9,328 nt of DNA from Streptomyces sp. NRRL WC-3549 (GCF_000721935.1 NZ_KL585413.1:15954-25281); one strand, 5' to 3'; shown: positions 1 through 7,088, numbered from the stretch's first letter. Notes: generated by a model from the sequence alone, not told the origin. Translations and numbers: made by a program.

Positions 1-394
1 CGGTGACACCGCCCGCCGACGACCAGCCCTGCCCCCGGGTGTCCATGACCAGGTGCGCGTATCCGGCGCAGGCCCACGTCAGTTGCTCGTGCGCCAGCCC
101 CCGGCCGCGCCCGTAGCCGAGGAACTCCACGACGCAGCCGAGCGGGCCGGTGGCCCCGGCGGGCATCCGCAGCCAGCCGCGTACCGGCCGGCCGCCGTAC
201 CCAGGGACGCTCACGTCGTACGTACGCACCTGTGTCAGCCCGCAGTCGACCTCCTTGAACCGGGGCTTGTCCGGCGTTCCGTCGTGGGGCGCCTCGGCGA
301 GCGTGGCGGACCAGAAGTCGTCGAAGCCGTCGGGCAGCGGGAGTTCGGGCCGGTAGGTGAGGCAGTCCGCGAGCGGGAGATCGGCCGACGGCAT
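1..394 (-). CDS. CE7-family acetyl esterase (acetylxylan esterase / cephalosporin-C deacetylase), N-terminal part
   Basis: Partial gene running off the left edge; the first 131 residues are visible of a family usually about 320 long. CE7 esterases are alpha/beta hydrolases that remove O-acetyl groups from short acetylated oligosaccharides and other small acetylated compounds. The N-terminus has the family pattern: a start rich in Leu/Pro with FDDFW at 24-28, a segment PVRGWLRMP (70-78) leading into the first core strands, and DTRGQGWSS at 118-126. The RGQ at 120-122 is the first of the three CE7 signatures (RGQ, GxSQG, HE); the catalytic Ser, Asp and His lie beyond the window. The ATG at 394 is preceded by AGGAGG with 8 bases of spacing, so the start is well supported. 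No signal peptide is visible, so the enzyme is probably cytoplasmic and would act on imported substrate. It has its own candidate promoter and an operator copy shared with the ABC operon. Family assignment is firm; the true substrate is unknown. Confidence 0.88.
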   Translation of the reverse strand, partial: MPSADLPLADCLTYRPELPLPDGFDDFWSATLAEAPHDGTPDKPRFKEVDCGLTQVRTYDVSVPGYGGRPVRGWLRMPAGATGPLGCVVEFLGYGRGRGLAHEQLTWACAGYAHLVMDTRGQGWSSAGGVT

Positions 395-433
395 GGCTGT
401 GTCCTCCTGGGGCACGGGAAGCGACAGGACAGA

Positions 434-447
434 AGACGTCAGATGTC
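434..447 (-). promoter_or_regulatory. Candidate GntR operator in the esterase leader
   Basis: On the minus strand this reads GACATCTGACGTCT, identical over 14 bases to the centre of the palindrome at 1382-1406 and in the same orientation relative to the gene downstream. Its core is a 13-bp imperfect dyad (GAC-n-TC-n-GA-n-GTC). It lies 14 bases past the candidate -10 box of the esterase gene, where a bound repressor would block initiation. The outer arms present in the other copy are not conserved here, so it may bind more weakly. The repeat is seen; its role as the operator of the adjacent FCD regulator is inferred. Confidence 0.6.
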
Positions 448-461
448 CTGGTGGCAACGGG

Positions 462-491
462 ACCCTAGGGAGCTTTACGGCCGGGCGTCAA
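462..491 (-). promoter_or_regulatory. Candidate promoter of the esterase gene
   Basis: On the minus strand TTGACG (491-486) is followed after 18 bases by TAGGGT (467-462), a fair match to housekeeping sigma (HrdB-type) promoters. Transcription would start near 455, giving a leader of about 60 bases that includes the candidate operator at 434-447. It sits just downstream of the two hairpins that end the regulator transcript, which fits an independently transcribed esterase gene. Confidence 0.45.
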
Positions 492-495
492 GGGT

Positions 496-521
496 GGGGC
501 GGGGGAGAGGGCTCCCGCCCC
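496..521 (-). terminator. GC-rich hairpin between the regulator and esterase genes
   Basis: Arms GGGGCGGG (496-503) and CCCGCCCC (514-521) are perfect 8-bp complements around a 10-base loop. No T run follows, as is common for actinobacterial terminators. It is the second of two hairpins downstream of the regulator gene and probably helps stop read-through into the esterase gene. Confidence 0.4.
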
Positions 522-563
522 GGGGACGGGATCCCGCCCGGGGATGAGCTCCCGCCCCGGGGA
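511..563. repeat. Short direct repeat, 16 bp, two copies
   Basis: GCTCCCGCCCCGGGGA occurs exactly at 511-526 and 548-563, with a related ATCCCGCCCGGGGAT lying between them at about 531-545. Each copy contributes an arm to one of the two hairpins in this gap, so the repeat may reflect duplication of a terminator-like hairpin rather than a separate element. Confidence 0.6.
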
Positions 564-573
564 GGGGGCGGGA
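550..573 (-). terminator. Probable terminator of the GntR regulator gene
   Basis: TCCCGCCCC (550-558) and GGGGCGGGA (565-573) form a perfect 9-bp GC-rich stem with a 6-base loop, beginning 15 bases after the regulator's stop codon on the minus strand. There is no T tract. Position and stem strength support a factor-assisted or actinobacterial-type intrinsic terminator. Confidence 0.5.
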
Positions 574-588
574 CGGGGGCGCCCCGGG

Positions 589-1320
589 TCAGGCCTGGTC
601 CGCCCCGCGCGCCCTGGCCTCGGCGATCCGCCGCCTGACCGGTGCGTAGTGCTCGCCGAGGGCCTTGAGGAACGCGGTGATGTCCCCGGCCCGGGCCGAG
701 TCCACGATGTTCTGGTGGGCGGTGATCGTCTCCGTCTCGTCGGCGTGGGTGAAGCCTTCCAGGTGCGGCGCGACGATCGTGTACACGTCCCAGAAGGCCA
801 TCGACAGCTGGCCGATCAGCTCGTTGCCGAGGGGGGCCACGAGCAGCGCGTGGAAGGCCCGGTCCGCCGCGACGAAGCCGTCCCCGTCGCCCACGCCGGT
901 GGCGCGCATGGTCTCGACCAGCCCCTCCAGGGTGTCGAGCTGCTCCGCGCTCAGCGAGGAGACGATCCGGTCGGCCATGCCCCGCTCGAACAGCTCGCGC
1001 ACGTCGACGAGGTCGGCCATCACCTGGAAGTCGTCGTCGGGGGAGAGCAGGCCGCGGAACGTGAGGCTCTCCACCAGCGCGGACAGGCTCAGCCGGCCCA
1101 CGTACGTCCCATGGCCGTGGCGCACCTCGACGATGTCCAGGGCGTCCAGGATCTTGACGGCCTCCCGCACGCTCGAACGGCTGGCGCCGAGGGCCTCGCA
1201 GAGGGCCGGCTCCGTCGGCAGCGGGTCCCCGGGGCGCAGCCGCTCGTCGAGGATGTAGCGCTTGATGCCCTCCACGACTTCCTGCCGCAAAAGGGTGCGA
1301 CCGGGTCGTGTGCCGGACAT
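589..1320 (-). CDS. GntR-family transcriptional regulator, FadR subfamily with FCD ligand domain
   Basis: A 243-residue DNA-binding regulator. Residues 8-75 form the GntR winged helix: a first helix (EVVEGIKRYIL), the classic LRPGDPLPTEPALCEALGAS segment, the recognition helix SRSSVREAVKIL (48-59) and the wing with GHGTYVG (69-75). Residues of about 100-228 form the all-helical FCD domain. Asp153, His157 (DxxFH-type motif), His202 and His224 match the usual metal-binding set that sits beside the effector, typically a small carboxylate or sugar acid. The frame stays open upstream to 1527, but the ATG at 1320 is preferred: it has GGGGAG 7 bases upstream, and the domain starts right after it, whereas earlier starts would overlap the operator and promoters. 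The gene is divergent from the ABC operon. It is the likely repressor of that operon and of the esterase gene through the shared 14-base motif; this target assignment is inferred from position and repeat. Confidence 0.93.
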   Translation of the reverse strand: MSGTRPGRTLLRQEVVEGIKRYILDERLRPGDPLPTEPALCEALGASRSSVREAVKILDALDIVEVRHGHGTYVGRLSLSALVESLTFRGLLSPDDDFQVMADLVDVRELFERGMADRIVSSLSAEQLDTLEGLVETMRATGVGDGDGFVAADRAFHALLVAPLGNELIGQLSMAFWDVYTIVAPHLEGFTHADETETITAHQNIVDSARAGDITAFLKALGEHYAPVRRRIAEARARGADQA

Positions 1321-1338
1321 ATCTGAACTCCCCACCTC

Positions 1339-1367
1339 TTGACCCCTCTCGATTGTCAAGCTACGTT
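1339..1367 (+). promoter_or_regulatory. Candidate promoter of the ABC-aldolase operon
   Basis: TTGACC (1339-1344), a 17-base spacer and TACGTT (1362-1367) resemble a housekeeping promoter. A start near 1374 would leave about 116 bases of leader containing the palindrome at 1382-1406 almost immediately downstream, a typical roadblock position for a repressor. It overlaps the candidate promoter of the divergent regulator gene. Confidence 0.45.
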
Positions 1368-1380
1368 CCCACGCTATCAA
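1352..1380 (-). promoter_or_regulatory. Candidate promoter of the GntR regulator gene
   Basis: On the minus strand TTGATA (1380-1375) is followed after 17 bases by GACAAT (1357-1352). Transcription would begin near 1346 and run into the ATG at 1320. The palindrome begins 2 bases upstream of this -35 box, so the regulator could affect its own expression. Confidence 0.42.
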
Positions 1381-1381
1381 G

Positions 1382-1406
1382 GCATCAGACATCTGACGTC
1401 TGATGC
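1382..1406. promoter_or_regulatory. 25-bp palindromic operator for the FadR-type regulator
   Basis: GCATCAGAC (1382-1390) and GTCTGATGC (1398-1406) are perfect 9-bp inverted arms around ATCTGAC; the inner 13 bases are themselves an imperfect dyad with the same centre (1394). Size and symmetry suit a GntR dimer. It lies between the divergent regulator gene and the ABC operon, downstream of the candidate operon promoter, and its central 14 bases recur in the esterase leader. The palindrome is plain; which protein binds it is inferred from location. Confidence 0.75.
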
Positions 1407-1489
1407 TCGACGGTTCACCGGTCCCCCGATGGCCGTCAGAACAGCCCTTTCCACATCCATCCCCCACCCTCACGTCCCTTGGAGGACCC

Positions 1490-3085
1490 GTGCCCGAGCT
1501 GAGGCCAGCCGGCGTCGAGCGCCGCACCTTCCTGCGTTACACCGGCGTCATCGGCGCGGCCGCCGCCATCACGGCAAGCCTTTCCGCGTGCGGTGGACCC
1601 TCCTCGACCGCCGACGGCGCGGCGGGCAAGGGTGACGGCAACGGCACCATCGAGGCCGGTCTCTCGTACCCCCTCTCGACCGGATTCGACCCGATGATCA
1701 CCTCGGGCGCCACGCCGTACGCAGCCAATATGCACATCTTCGAGGGCCTCGTGGATCTCGATCCGGCAACACTCGTGGCCGCGCCCGCGCTCGCCACCGA
1801 GATGCCGAAGAAGATCAACGCCACCACCTACCGCGCCACCCTCCGGGACGGCGCGACCTTCCACGACGGCTCCCCGGTCACCGCCGAGGACGTGGTCTTC
1901 AGCTTCGAACGCATCCTGGACCCGAAGAACTCCTCGCTGATGGCGCAGTTCGTGCCCTTCATCGACACGATCACCGCCGTCGACACCAAGACGGTCGAGT
2001 TCAAGCTCAAGTACGCCTTCGCGCTCTTCCCCTCCCGCATCGCCGTCGCCCGCATCGTGCCCAAGAAGATCGTCGAGGCCGACGTCAAGGGATTCGACGC
2101 CAAGCCCGTCGGCTCGGGCCCCTACAAGTTCATCTCGGCCACCCGCGAGGACAAGATCGTCTTCGAGAAGTACGACAAGTACAACGGTGCCCACCCCGCC
2201 AAGGCCGAGAAGATGATCTGGCGGCTGATCGCGGACCAGTCGGCCCGGGTCAGCGCCATGCAGTCCGGCCGCGTCCAGGCCATCGAGGACGTGCCCTACA
2301 TCGACGTCGCCGGACTCTCCGCCACGGCGAAGACCGAGTCCGTGCAGTCCTTCGGCCTGCTCTTCCTGATGTGCAACACCGCCGACAAGCGGTTCGCCGA
2401 CAAGCGGGTCCGCCAGGCCCTGCACTACGCGCTGGACACCGAGAAGATCATCAAGACCGCGATGGTCGGGAACGCGTCGGCCGCCACGGGATACGTCCCC
2501 GCCACCCACCCCGAGTACCACAAGGCCGCCACCGTCTACACCCACGACGTGGCCAAGGCGAAGAAGCTGCTCGCCGAAGCCGGCGTGAAGGACCTCAAGT
2601 TCACCGTCCTGACCACCGACACCGGCTGGGTCAAGGACATCGCCCCCCTGCTCAAGGAGAGCTGGGCGGAGGCGGGCATCGAGGCGACCCTCGACATCGC
2701 CCAGTCGGCGGCACAGTACGCCAAGGTCGACAAGGGCGCGTACGAGGTCCTGGTGGCCCCCGGCGACCCGTCCGTCTTCGGCAACGACGTCGACCTCCTG
2801 CTGCGCTGGTTCTACTACGGCCTCTGGCCCGAGACCCGCTACAACTGGAGCAAGAGCGCCGAGTACAAGAAGACCAGGCAACTCCTCGACAAGGCGGCAC
2901 AGTCCGCCGACGAGGCCACCCGCAAGCAGCTGTGGGGTGAGGTCACCGACCTGCTCGCCGACGAGGTCCCGCTCTACCCGATCCTCCACCGCAAGCTGCC
3001 CACCGCGTGGAACGACAAGGCCCTCACCGGCTTCAAGCCGCTGCCCACCACGGGCCTGTCCTTCGTGGACGTCGGCCGCGCCTGA
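1490..3085 (+). CDS. Family 5 extracellular solute-binding lipoprotein (Opp/Dpp/Nik-type ABC importer)
   Basis: A 531-residue substrate-binding protein that captures ligand outside the membrane and hands it to the permeases encoded next. The N-terminus carries a twin-arginine export signal (ERRTFLRYTG, 10-19), a hydrophobic stretch, and the lipobox LSAC with Cys34 as the predicted lipid-modified residue, so it is a Tat-exported lipoprotein. The mature part has the SBP_bac_5 hallmarks: an early GLVDLDPA region, then LRDGATFHDGSPVTAEDVV followed by FSFERILDP near residues 118-145, and a length typical of the family. The GTG at 1490 has GGAGG 4 bases upstream; an in-frame ATG at 1403 lies inside the operator and has no such site. 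First gene of a five-gene operon, separated from the permease gene by a strong hairpin. The family covers peptides, nickel, opines, oligosaccharides and sialic acid, so the fold alone does not name the ligand. Confidence 0.93.
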   Translation: MPELRPAGVERRTFLRYTGVIGAAAAITASLSACGGPSSTADGAAGKGDGNGTIEAGLSYPLSTGFDPMITSGATPYAANMHIFEGLVDLDPATLVAAPALATEMPKKINATTYRATLRDGATFHDGSPVTAEDVVFSFERILDPKNSSLMAQFVPFIDTITAVDTKTVEFKLKYAFALFPSRIAVARIVPKKIVEADVKGFDAKPVGSGPYKFISATREDKIVFEKYDKYNGAHPAKAEKMIWRLIADQSARVSAMQSGRVQAIEDVPYIDVAGLSATAKTESVQSFGLLFLMCNTADKRFADKRVRQALHYALDTEKIIKTAMVGNASAATGYVPATHPEYHKAATVYTHDVAKAKKLLAEAGVKDLKFTVLTTDTGWVKDIAPLLKESWAEAGIEATLDIAQSAAQYAKVDKGAYEVLVAPGDPSVFGNDVDLLLRWFYYGLWPETRYNWSKSAEYKKTRQLLDKAAQSADEATRKQLWGEVTDLLADEVPLYPILHRKLPTAWNDKALTGFKPLPTTGLSFVDVGRA

Positions 3086-3093
3086 CGCCCACC

Positions 3094-3127
3094 GGTCCGG
3101 GCCGCCGCCTCCCCGGCGGCCCGGACC
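3094..3127 (+). terminator. Strong intercistronic hairpin after the binding-protein gene (attenuator or mRNA-stabilising)
   Basis: GGTCCGGGCCGCCG (3094-3107) pairs perfectly with CGGCGGCCCGGACC (3114-3127) around a 6-base loop, 8 bases past the stop codon. No T run follows and the operon continues, so full termination is unlikely. Hairpins here in importer operons commonly raise the ratio of binding protein to membrane components by partial termination or by blocking 3' decay. That role is inferred. Confidence 0.65.
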
Positions 3128-3158
3128 CGCTGTCCGCCCAATCGCAAGGAACCCGACG

Positions 3159-4109
3159 ATGGTTGCTTTTCTCCGGCTCGCGCTGCGCCGCGTCGCGATG
3201 ATGCCGGTGATGATCCTCGGCATCGCACTGCTGGTCTTCGTGGTGCTGCAGTTCTCGCCGGCCGACCCGGCCCTCAACGCGCTCGGAGAGGGCGCTTCAC
3301 CCGAGGCCAGAGAGGCCTTCGCCGAGGCCAACGGGCTCAACGACCCGCTGCCCGTACGCTACTTCGACTTCCTCGGCCAACTGCTCCACTTCGACCTCGG
3401 GATGACCGTCCCGCCGAGCCAGCCCGTGATCGACCGCATCACCGCGGCCTTCCCGCTCACGCTCCAGCTGACGATCCTCGGCCTGGTCATCGCGATCGTC
3501 CTCGCCGTCGTCGGCGGCGTCCTGGGCGCCATGTACCGCGACCGCTGGCCCGACCAGCTCTTCCGGGTCCTGTCCATGGCCGGGGTCGCCATCCCGTCCT
3601 TCTGGCTCGGGGTCCTGCTCATCCAGCAGTTCGCGCTCAACACCCGGATCTTCCCGACCGGCGGATACACCAACCCCGCCGACTCGTTCAGCGGCTGGCT
3701 CACCACCATGGCCCTGCCCGCCATCTCGCTCGCGGTGCCCGTCGCGGCGTCGCTCGCCCGCCTCGTGCGCACCTCGATGGTCGCCGAACTCGACCGCGAC
3801 TACGTCCGTACCGCCCAGGGCAACGGCCTGCCGGTCTTCCTGGTGATCCGCTCGGTGCTGCGCAACGCGCTCGTCACCCCGCTCACCGTGCTCGGCGTCA
3901 AGGTCGGATACCTGCTCAGCGGCGCCGTCGTCATCGAGGCGATCTTCGACCTGCCCGGCATGGGCAAGCTCATCCTCGAAGGTGTCACCGGCGGCGACGT
4001 CGCCCTGGTCCAGGGCACCGTACTGACCATCGCCATCGCCTTCCTGGTGGTCAACGTCATCGTCGACCTGCTCTACCTGCTGGTCAACCCGCGCATCAGG
4101 ACGGTGTGA
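3159..4109 (+). CDS. ABC transporter permease, OppB/DppB type
   Basis: A 316-residue integral membrane protein, one half of the translocation channel of the importer. It begins with a membrane segment (about residues 12-33, PVMILGIALLVFVVLQFSP) and a soluble stretch typical of OppB/DppB (NGLNDPLPVRYFDFLGQ, then HFDLGMT). Further hydrophobic segments follow, making about six helices. The cytoplasmic EAA-type coupling loop is recognisable around DYVRTAQGNGLP, followed by VIEAIFDLPGMGKLI, a standard family motif near the C-terminus. The ATG at 3159 has AAGGA 8 bases upstream, and the first helix starts soon after, which supports this start over longer in-frame possibilities. It is followed after one base by the fused permease-ATPase gene, so the two are almost certainly translated together. 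Confidence 0.93.
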   Translation: MVAFLRLALRRVAMMPVMILGIALLVFVVLQFSPADPALNALGEGASPEAREAFAEANGLNDPLPVRYFDFLGQLLHFDLGMTVPPSQPVIDRITAAFPLTLQLTILGLVIAIVLAVVGGVLGAMYRDRWPDQLFRVLSMAGVAIPSFWLGVLLIQQFALNTRIFPTGGYTNPADSFSGWLTTMALPAISLAVPVAASLARLVRTSMVAELDRDYVRTAQGNGLPVFLVIRSVLRNALVTPLTVLGVKVGYLLSGAVVIEAIFDLPGMGKLILEGVTGGDVALVQGTVLTIAIAFLVVNVIVDLLYLLVNPRIRTV

Positions 4110-4110
4110 C

Positions 4111-6084
4111 ATGTTCGCCACGGGCCGTCTGGCCAAGAAGCTCTCCCGACCGGGCATCGCCTTCCGCGCCCTCCCGGTCACCTCCCGCGTCGCCCTCGGC
4201 GTGCTGGTCGTCGTCATCCTCGGCGCCGTACTCGCCCCCCTGCTCACCCAGGACCCGCTGACCACCGGAACCCCCGTACAGGCCCCCAGCGGCGACCACT
4301 GGTTCGGCACCGACCGGGCCGGACGCGACGTCTTCGCCCGCGTGATCCACGGATCGCGCTACTCGCTGATCATCGGCCTCGGCGCGACCGCCGTCTCCCT
4401 GGTCGCCGGCTCCGTCCTCGGGTCGCTGGCCGCGACCTCGCGCAAGCTCGGCGACGAGTCCGTCATGCGGACCCTCGACGTCGTCATGTCGTTCCCGCCG
4501 ATCGCGCTCGCGGCCGTCCTGGTCGCCGTCTTCGGCACCAGCATCCCGGTCATCATCTTCACCATCGCCTTCGTCTACACCCCCTCCCTCGCGCGCGTCG
4601 TCCGCGCCAACGTCCTCGCCCAGTACGGAGAGGACTACGTCGCCGCGGAGAAGGTCATCGGCGCCCGGCGCGCATACATCGTGCTCCGCCACGTCGCCGT
4701 CAACTGCATGGCGCCGGTCATGGTGTTCGCGACCGTCATGGTCGCCGAGGCCATCATCTTCGAGGCCAGCCTCTCCTTCATCGGAGCGGGCGTGCAGGAC
4801 CCCGACCCCAGCTGGGGCAGCGTCCTCGCCTACGGCCGGCAGATCCTCCTTGCCGGCGGCTGGTGGGCCACCTTCTTCCCCGGCCTCGCCCTCCTGATCA
4901 CCGTCCTCGCGCTCAACATCCTCTCCGAAGGCCTCACCGACGCCTCCGCCGCGCCCAAGAGCGCCCGCGCCGCCACCGAGCCCGCCGCCACGGCCCCGGA
5001 CCCGGTCGAGGCCGCCGCCACCGCCGACATCGACGCCGCCCTCGCCAAGCTCGCCCGGCACATCGACGCCACCGAGCCCACCATCACCCCGGTGCGCGAG
5101 GACGCCGACGAACTGCTCGTCGTCCGCGACCTGGCGATCCGCTTCCCGGACCGCTACGGCGACATCCCCGTCGTCGACAAGCTGAACTTCACCGTCCACG
5201 AGGGCGAGACCCTCGGCCTGGTCGGCGAGTCCGGCTGCGGCAAGTCCATCACCAGCCTCGCCGTGATGGGCCTCCTCGCCCGCAACGCCGAGGTCAGCGG
5301 CGAGATCCTCTACCGCGGCCGCGACCTGCTGAAGCTCCCGCCCAAGGAACGCCGCGCCCTGATGGGCCCGGAGATCGCGATGGTCTACCAGGACGCGCTC
5401 TCCTCCCTCAACCCCTCCGTGCTCGTCGGCACCCAGCTCAAGCAGCTGACCTCGCGCGGCGGCACGAAGACCCCCGCCGAGCTCCTCGAACTCGTCGGCC
5501 TCTCGCCCGAACGCACGCTGCGCAGCTACCCGCACGAGCTCTCCGGCGGCCAGCGCCAGCGCGTCCTCATCGCGATGGCCCTCTCCCGCAGCCCCCGCCT
5601 GCTGATCGCGGACGAACCGACCACCGCCCTCGACGTCACCGTCCAGGCCCAGGTCGTCGAACTCCTCATCAAGCTCCGCGACGAGCTCGGCTTCGCCATG
5701 GTGCTCGTCTCGCACGACCTCGCCCTGGTCGGCGACCTCTCGCACCGGGTCGCCGTCATGTACGCGGGACGGCTCGCCGAGATCGGTGACACCCGCTCCG
5801 TCCTCACCGACCCCACCCACCACTACAGCCGCGGACTCCTCGGCTCGGTGGTCTCCCTGGAGGCCGGCGCGGAGCGGCTCCACCAGATCCGCGGCGTCGT
5901 CCCCGCGCCCCAGGGCTTCGGGCAGGGCTGTCGCTTCGCGGGCCGCTGCAACGCCGCCACCGACCTCTGCCGCACCACGACCCCCGTACTCACCGTGCGC
6001 GGCACCTCGAAGGACCACGGCTTCGCCTGTCACCACCCGGCCGGGGCCGCCGCCGCGAAGAAGCTGGAAGGGAGCGCCCTGTGA
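4111..6084 (+). CDS. Fused ABC permease (OppC/DppC type) and ATPase (OppD/DppD type)
   Basis: A 657-residue two-domain protein. Residues 1-280 are the second permease: one helix near 28-48, the hallmark HWFGTDRAGRDVFARV (about 66-81), several helices, a coupling loop in YGEDYVAAEKVIGARR and a C-terminal ILSEGLTDA. An Ala/Pro-rich charged linker of about 50 residues follows. The ATPase spans about 335-657: Walker A GESGCGKS (372-379), signature LSGGQ (477-481), Walker B LLIADE (497-502, Asp501/Glu502) and SHDL with His535. The end is an oligopeptide-type C-terminal domain with four cysteines (GCRFAGRC, LC, FACHHP), a pattern that binds an iron-sulfur cluster in some Dpp ATPases. Usually these domains are two proteins; the fusion occurs in other actinomycetes and the frame is continuous, so it is not a sequencing error. 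It starts 1 base after the first permease gene and overlaps the second ATPase gene by 4 bases. Confidence 0.94.
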   Translation: MFATGRLAKKLSRPGIAFRALPVTSRVALGVLVVVILGAVLAPLLTQDPLTTGTPVQAPSGDHWFGTDRAGRDVFARVIHGSRYSLIIGLGATAVSLVAGSVLGSLAATSRKLGDESVMRTLDVVMSFPPIALAAVLVAVFGTSIPVIIFTIAFVYTPSLARVVRANVLAQYGEDYVAAEKVIGARRAYIVLRHVAVNCMAPVMVFATVMVAEAIIFEASLSFIGAGVQDPDPSWGSVLAYGRQILLAGGWWATFFPGLALLITVLALNILSEGLTDASAAPKSARAATEPAATAPDPVEAAATADIDAALAKLARHIDATEPTITPVREDADELLVVRDLAIRFPDRYGDIPVVDKLNFTVHEGETLGLVGESGCGKSITSLAVMGLLARNAEVSGEILYRGRDLLKLPPKERRALMGPEIAMVYQDALSSLNPSVLVGTQLKQLTSRGGTKTPAELLELVGLSPERTLRSYPHELSGGQRQRVLIAMALSRSPRLLIADEPTTALDVTVQAQVVELLIKLRDELGFAMVLVSHDLALVGDLSHRVAVMYAGRLAEIGDTRSVLTDPTHHYSRGLLGSVVSLEAGAERLHQIRGVVPAPQGFGQGCRFAGRCNAATDLCRTTTPVLTVRGTSKDHGFACHHPAGAAAAKKLEGSAL

Positions 6085-7088
6085 TCAGGCTCGACGGCGT
6101 TCACGTACGCCACAAGGCACGCAGCGGAGGCCTCTTCAGCCGCGACGCCGTCCACGCGCTCACCGACGCCACCCTGGAGGTCAAGCGCGGCGAGATCGTG
6201 GGCCTGGTCGGCGAGTCCGGCTGCGGCAAGTCCACCCTCGCCCGGGTGCTGACGGGCCTCCAGAAGCCCACCGAGGGCGAGGTCCTCTTCCACGGCCGCG
6301 ACCTGTGGGAGATGACGGGTGCCGAACGGCGCAAGGACTTCGGCTCGGCCGTCGGCGTCGTCTTCCAGGACCCCTCCACCGCGCTCAACCCGCGCCTCAC
6401 CGTCCGCCAGATCCTGCGCGACCCGCTGGACGTGCACCGGCGCGGTACCACGGAGAGCCGCGAGGCCCGCGTCGAGGAACTGCTCGACCTGGTCGGGCTG
6501 CCCGGCCACACCCTCGCCGCCCTGCCCGGACAGCTCTCCGGCGGTCAGCGCCAGCGCGTCGCCATCGCCCGCGCCCTGGCCCTCGAACCGGAACTGATCG
6601 TCGCCGACGAACCGACCTCCGCGCTCGACGTCTCCGTCCGCGCCCAGGTGCTCAACCTCCTCGTCGACCTGCGCGAACGCCTCGGTCTCGGCATGGTCTT
6701 CATCTCGCACGACATCCAGACCGTCCGCTACCTCGCCGACCGCATCGCCGTCCTCTACCTCGGCCGCATCGTCGAGGAGGGCCGGGCCGCCGACGTCGCG
6801 GGCGCCCCCAGCCACCCCTACACCGAGGCGCTGCTCTCCGCGACGCCGAGCCTGCTGGAGGCGACCCAGCGCATCGTGCTCACCGGTCCGGTGCCCTCCG
6901 CCACCAACCCGCCGCCCGGCTGCCCGTTCAGCACGCGCTGCTGGAAGGCCGACGCGGAGTGCTCCACCGCCTTCCCGGCCCAGACCATCGGGGCCGACGA
7001 GCACCGCTGGCACTGCGTCCACCCCCAGACCTCCGGGTCCCCCGCCGGGGACCGGACCCCCGTACCGCCCGCAAGGAGCACCGCATGA
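6081..7088 (+). CDS. ABC transporter ATP-binding protein, OppF/DppF type
   Basis: A 335-residue ATPase that pairs with the ATPase half of the preceding fusion to drive import. Visible motifs: Walker A GESGCGKS (44-51), Q-loop region VVFQDPSTALNPR, signature LSGGQRQRVAIARAL starting at 152, Walker B LIVADE (172-177) and SHDI with His210. The C-terminal oligopeptide-type domain carries GCPFSTRC, EC and HCVHP, a four-cysteine set like that of its partner. The GTG start at 6081 overlaps the previous stop by 4 bases and has an AGGGAG site about 6 bases upstream, which implies translational coupling. The last 20 or so residues are Pro/Gly-rich and low in complexity. Both ATPases have all catalytic motifs intact, so the importer should be functional. 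Confidence 0.94.
   Translation: MIRLDGVHVRHKARSGGLFSRDAVHALTDATLEVKRGEIVGLVGESGCGKSTLARVLTGLQKPTEGEVLFHGRDLWEMTGAERRKDFGSAVGVVFQDPSTALNPRLTVRQILRDPLDVHRRGTTESREARVEELLDLVGLPGHTLAALPGQLSGGQRQRVAIARALALEPELIVADEPTSALDVSVRAQVLNLLVDLRERLGLGMVFISHDIQTVRYLADRIAVLYLGRIVEEGRAADVAGAPSHPYTEALLSATPSLLEATQRIVLTGPVPSATNPPPGCPFSTRCWKADAECSTAFPAQTIGADEHRWHCVHPQTSGSPAGDRTPVPPARSTA

Noticed and set aside
1403..1489. Upstream in-frame ATG for the binding protein
   Set aside because: It overlaps the palindromic operator, has no ribosome site, and would put 29 residues ahead of the Tat signal; the GTG at 1490 has GGAGG and gives a proper signal sequence.
1321..1527. N-terminal extension of the GntR regulator up to 207 bases upstream
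   Set aside because: The extension has no domain, crosses both promoters and the operator, and the ATG at 1320 has a good ribosome site.
1436..3340. Very long open frame antisense to the binding-protein gene, and a similar one at 4096-6036 opposite the fusion
   Set aside because: Low-complexity Gly/Val/Asp/Glu-rich products with no domain pattern; they are the expected by-product of high GC at third codon positions of the real genes on the plus strand.
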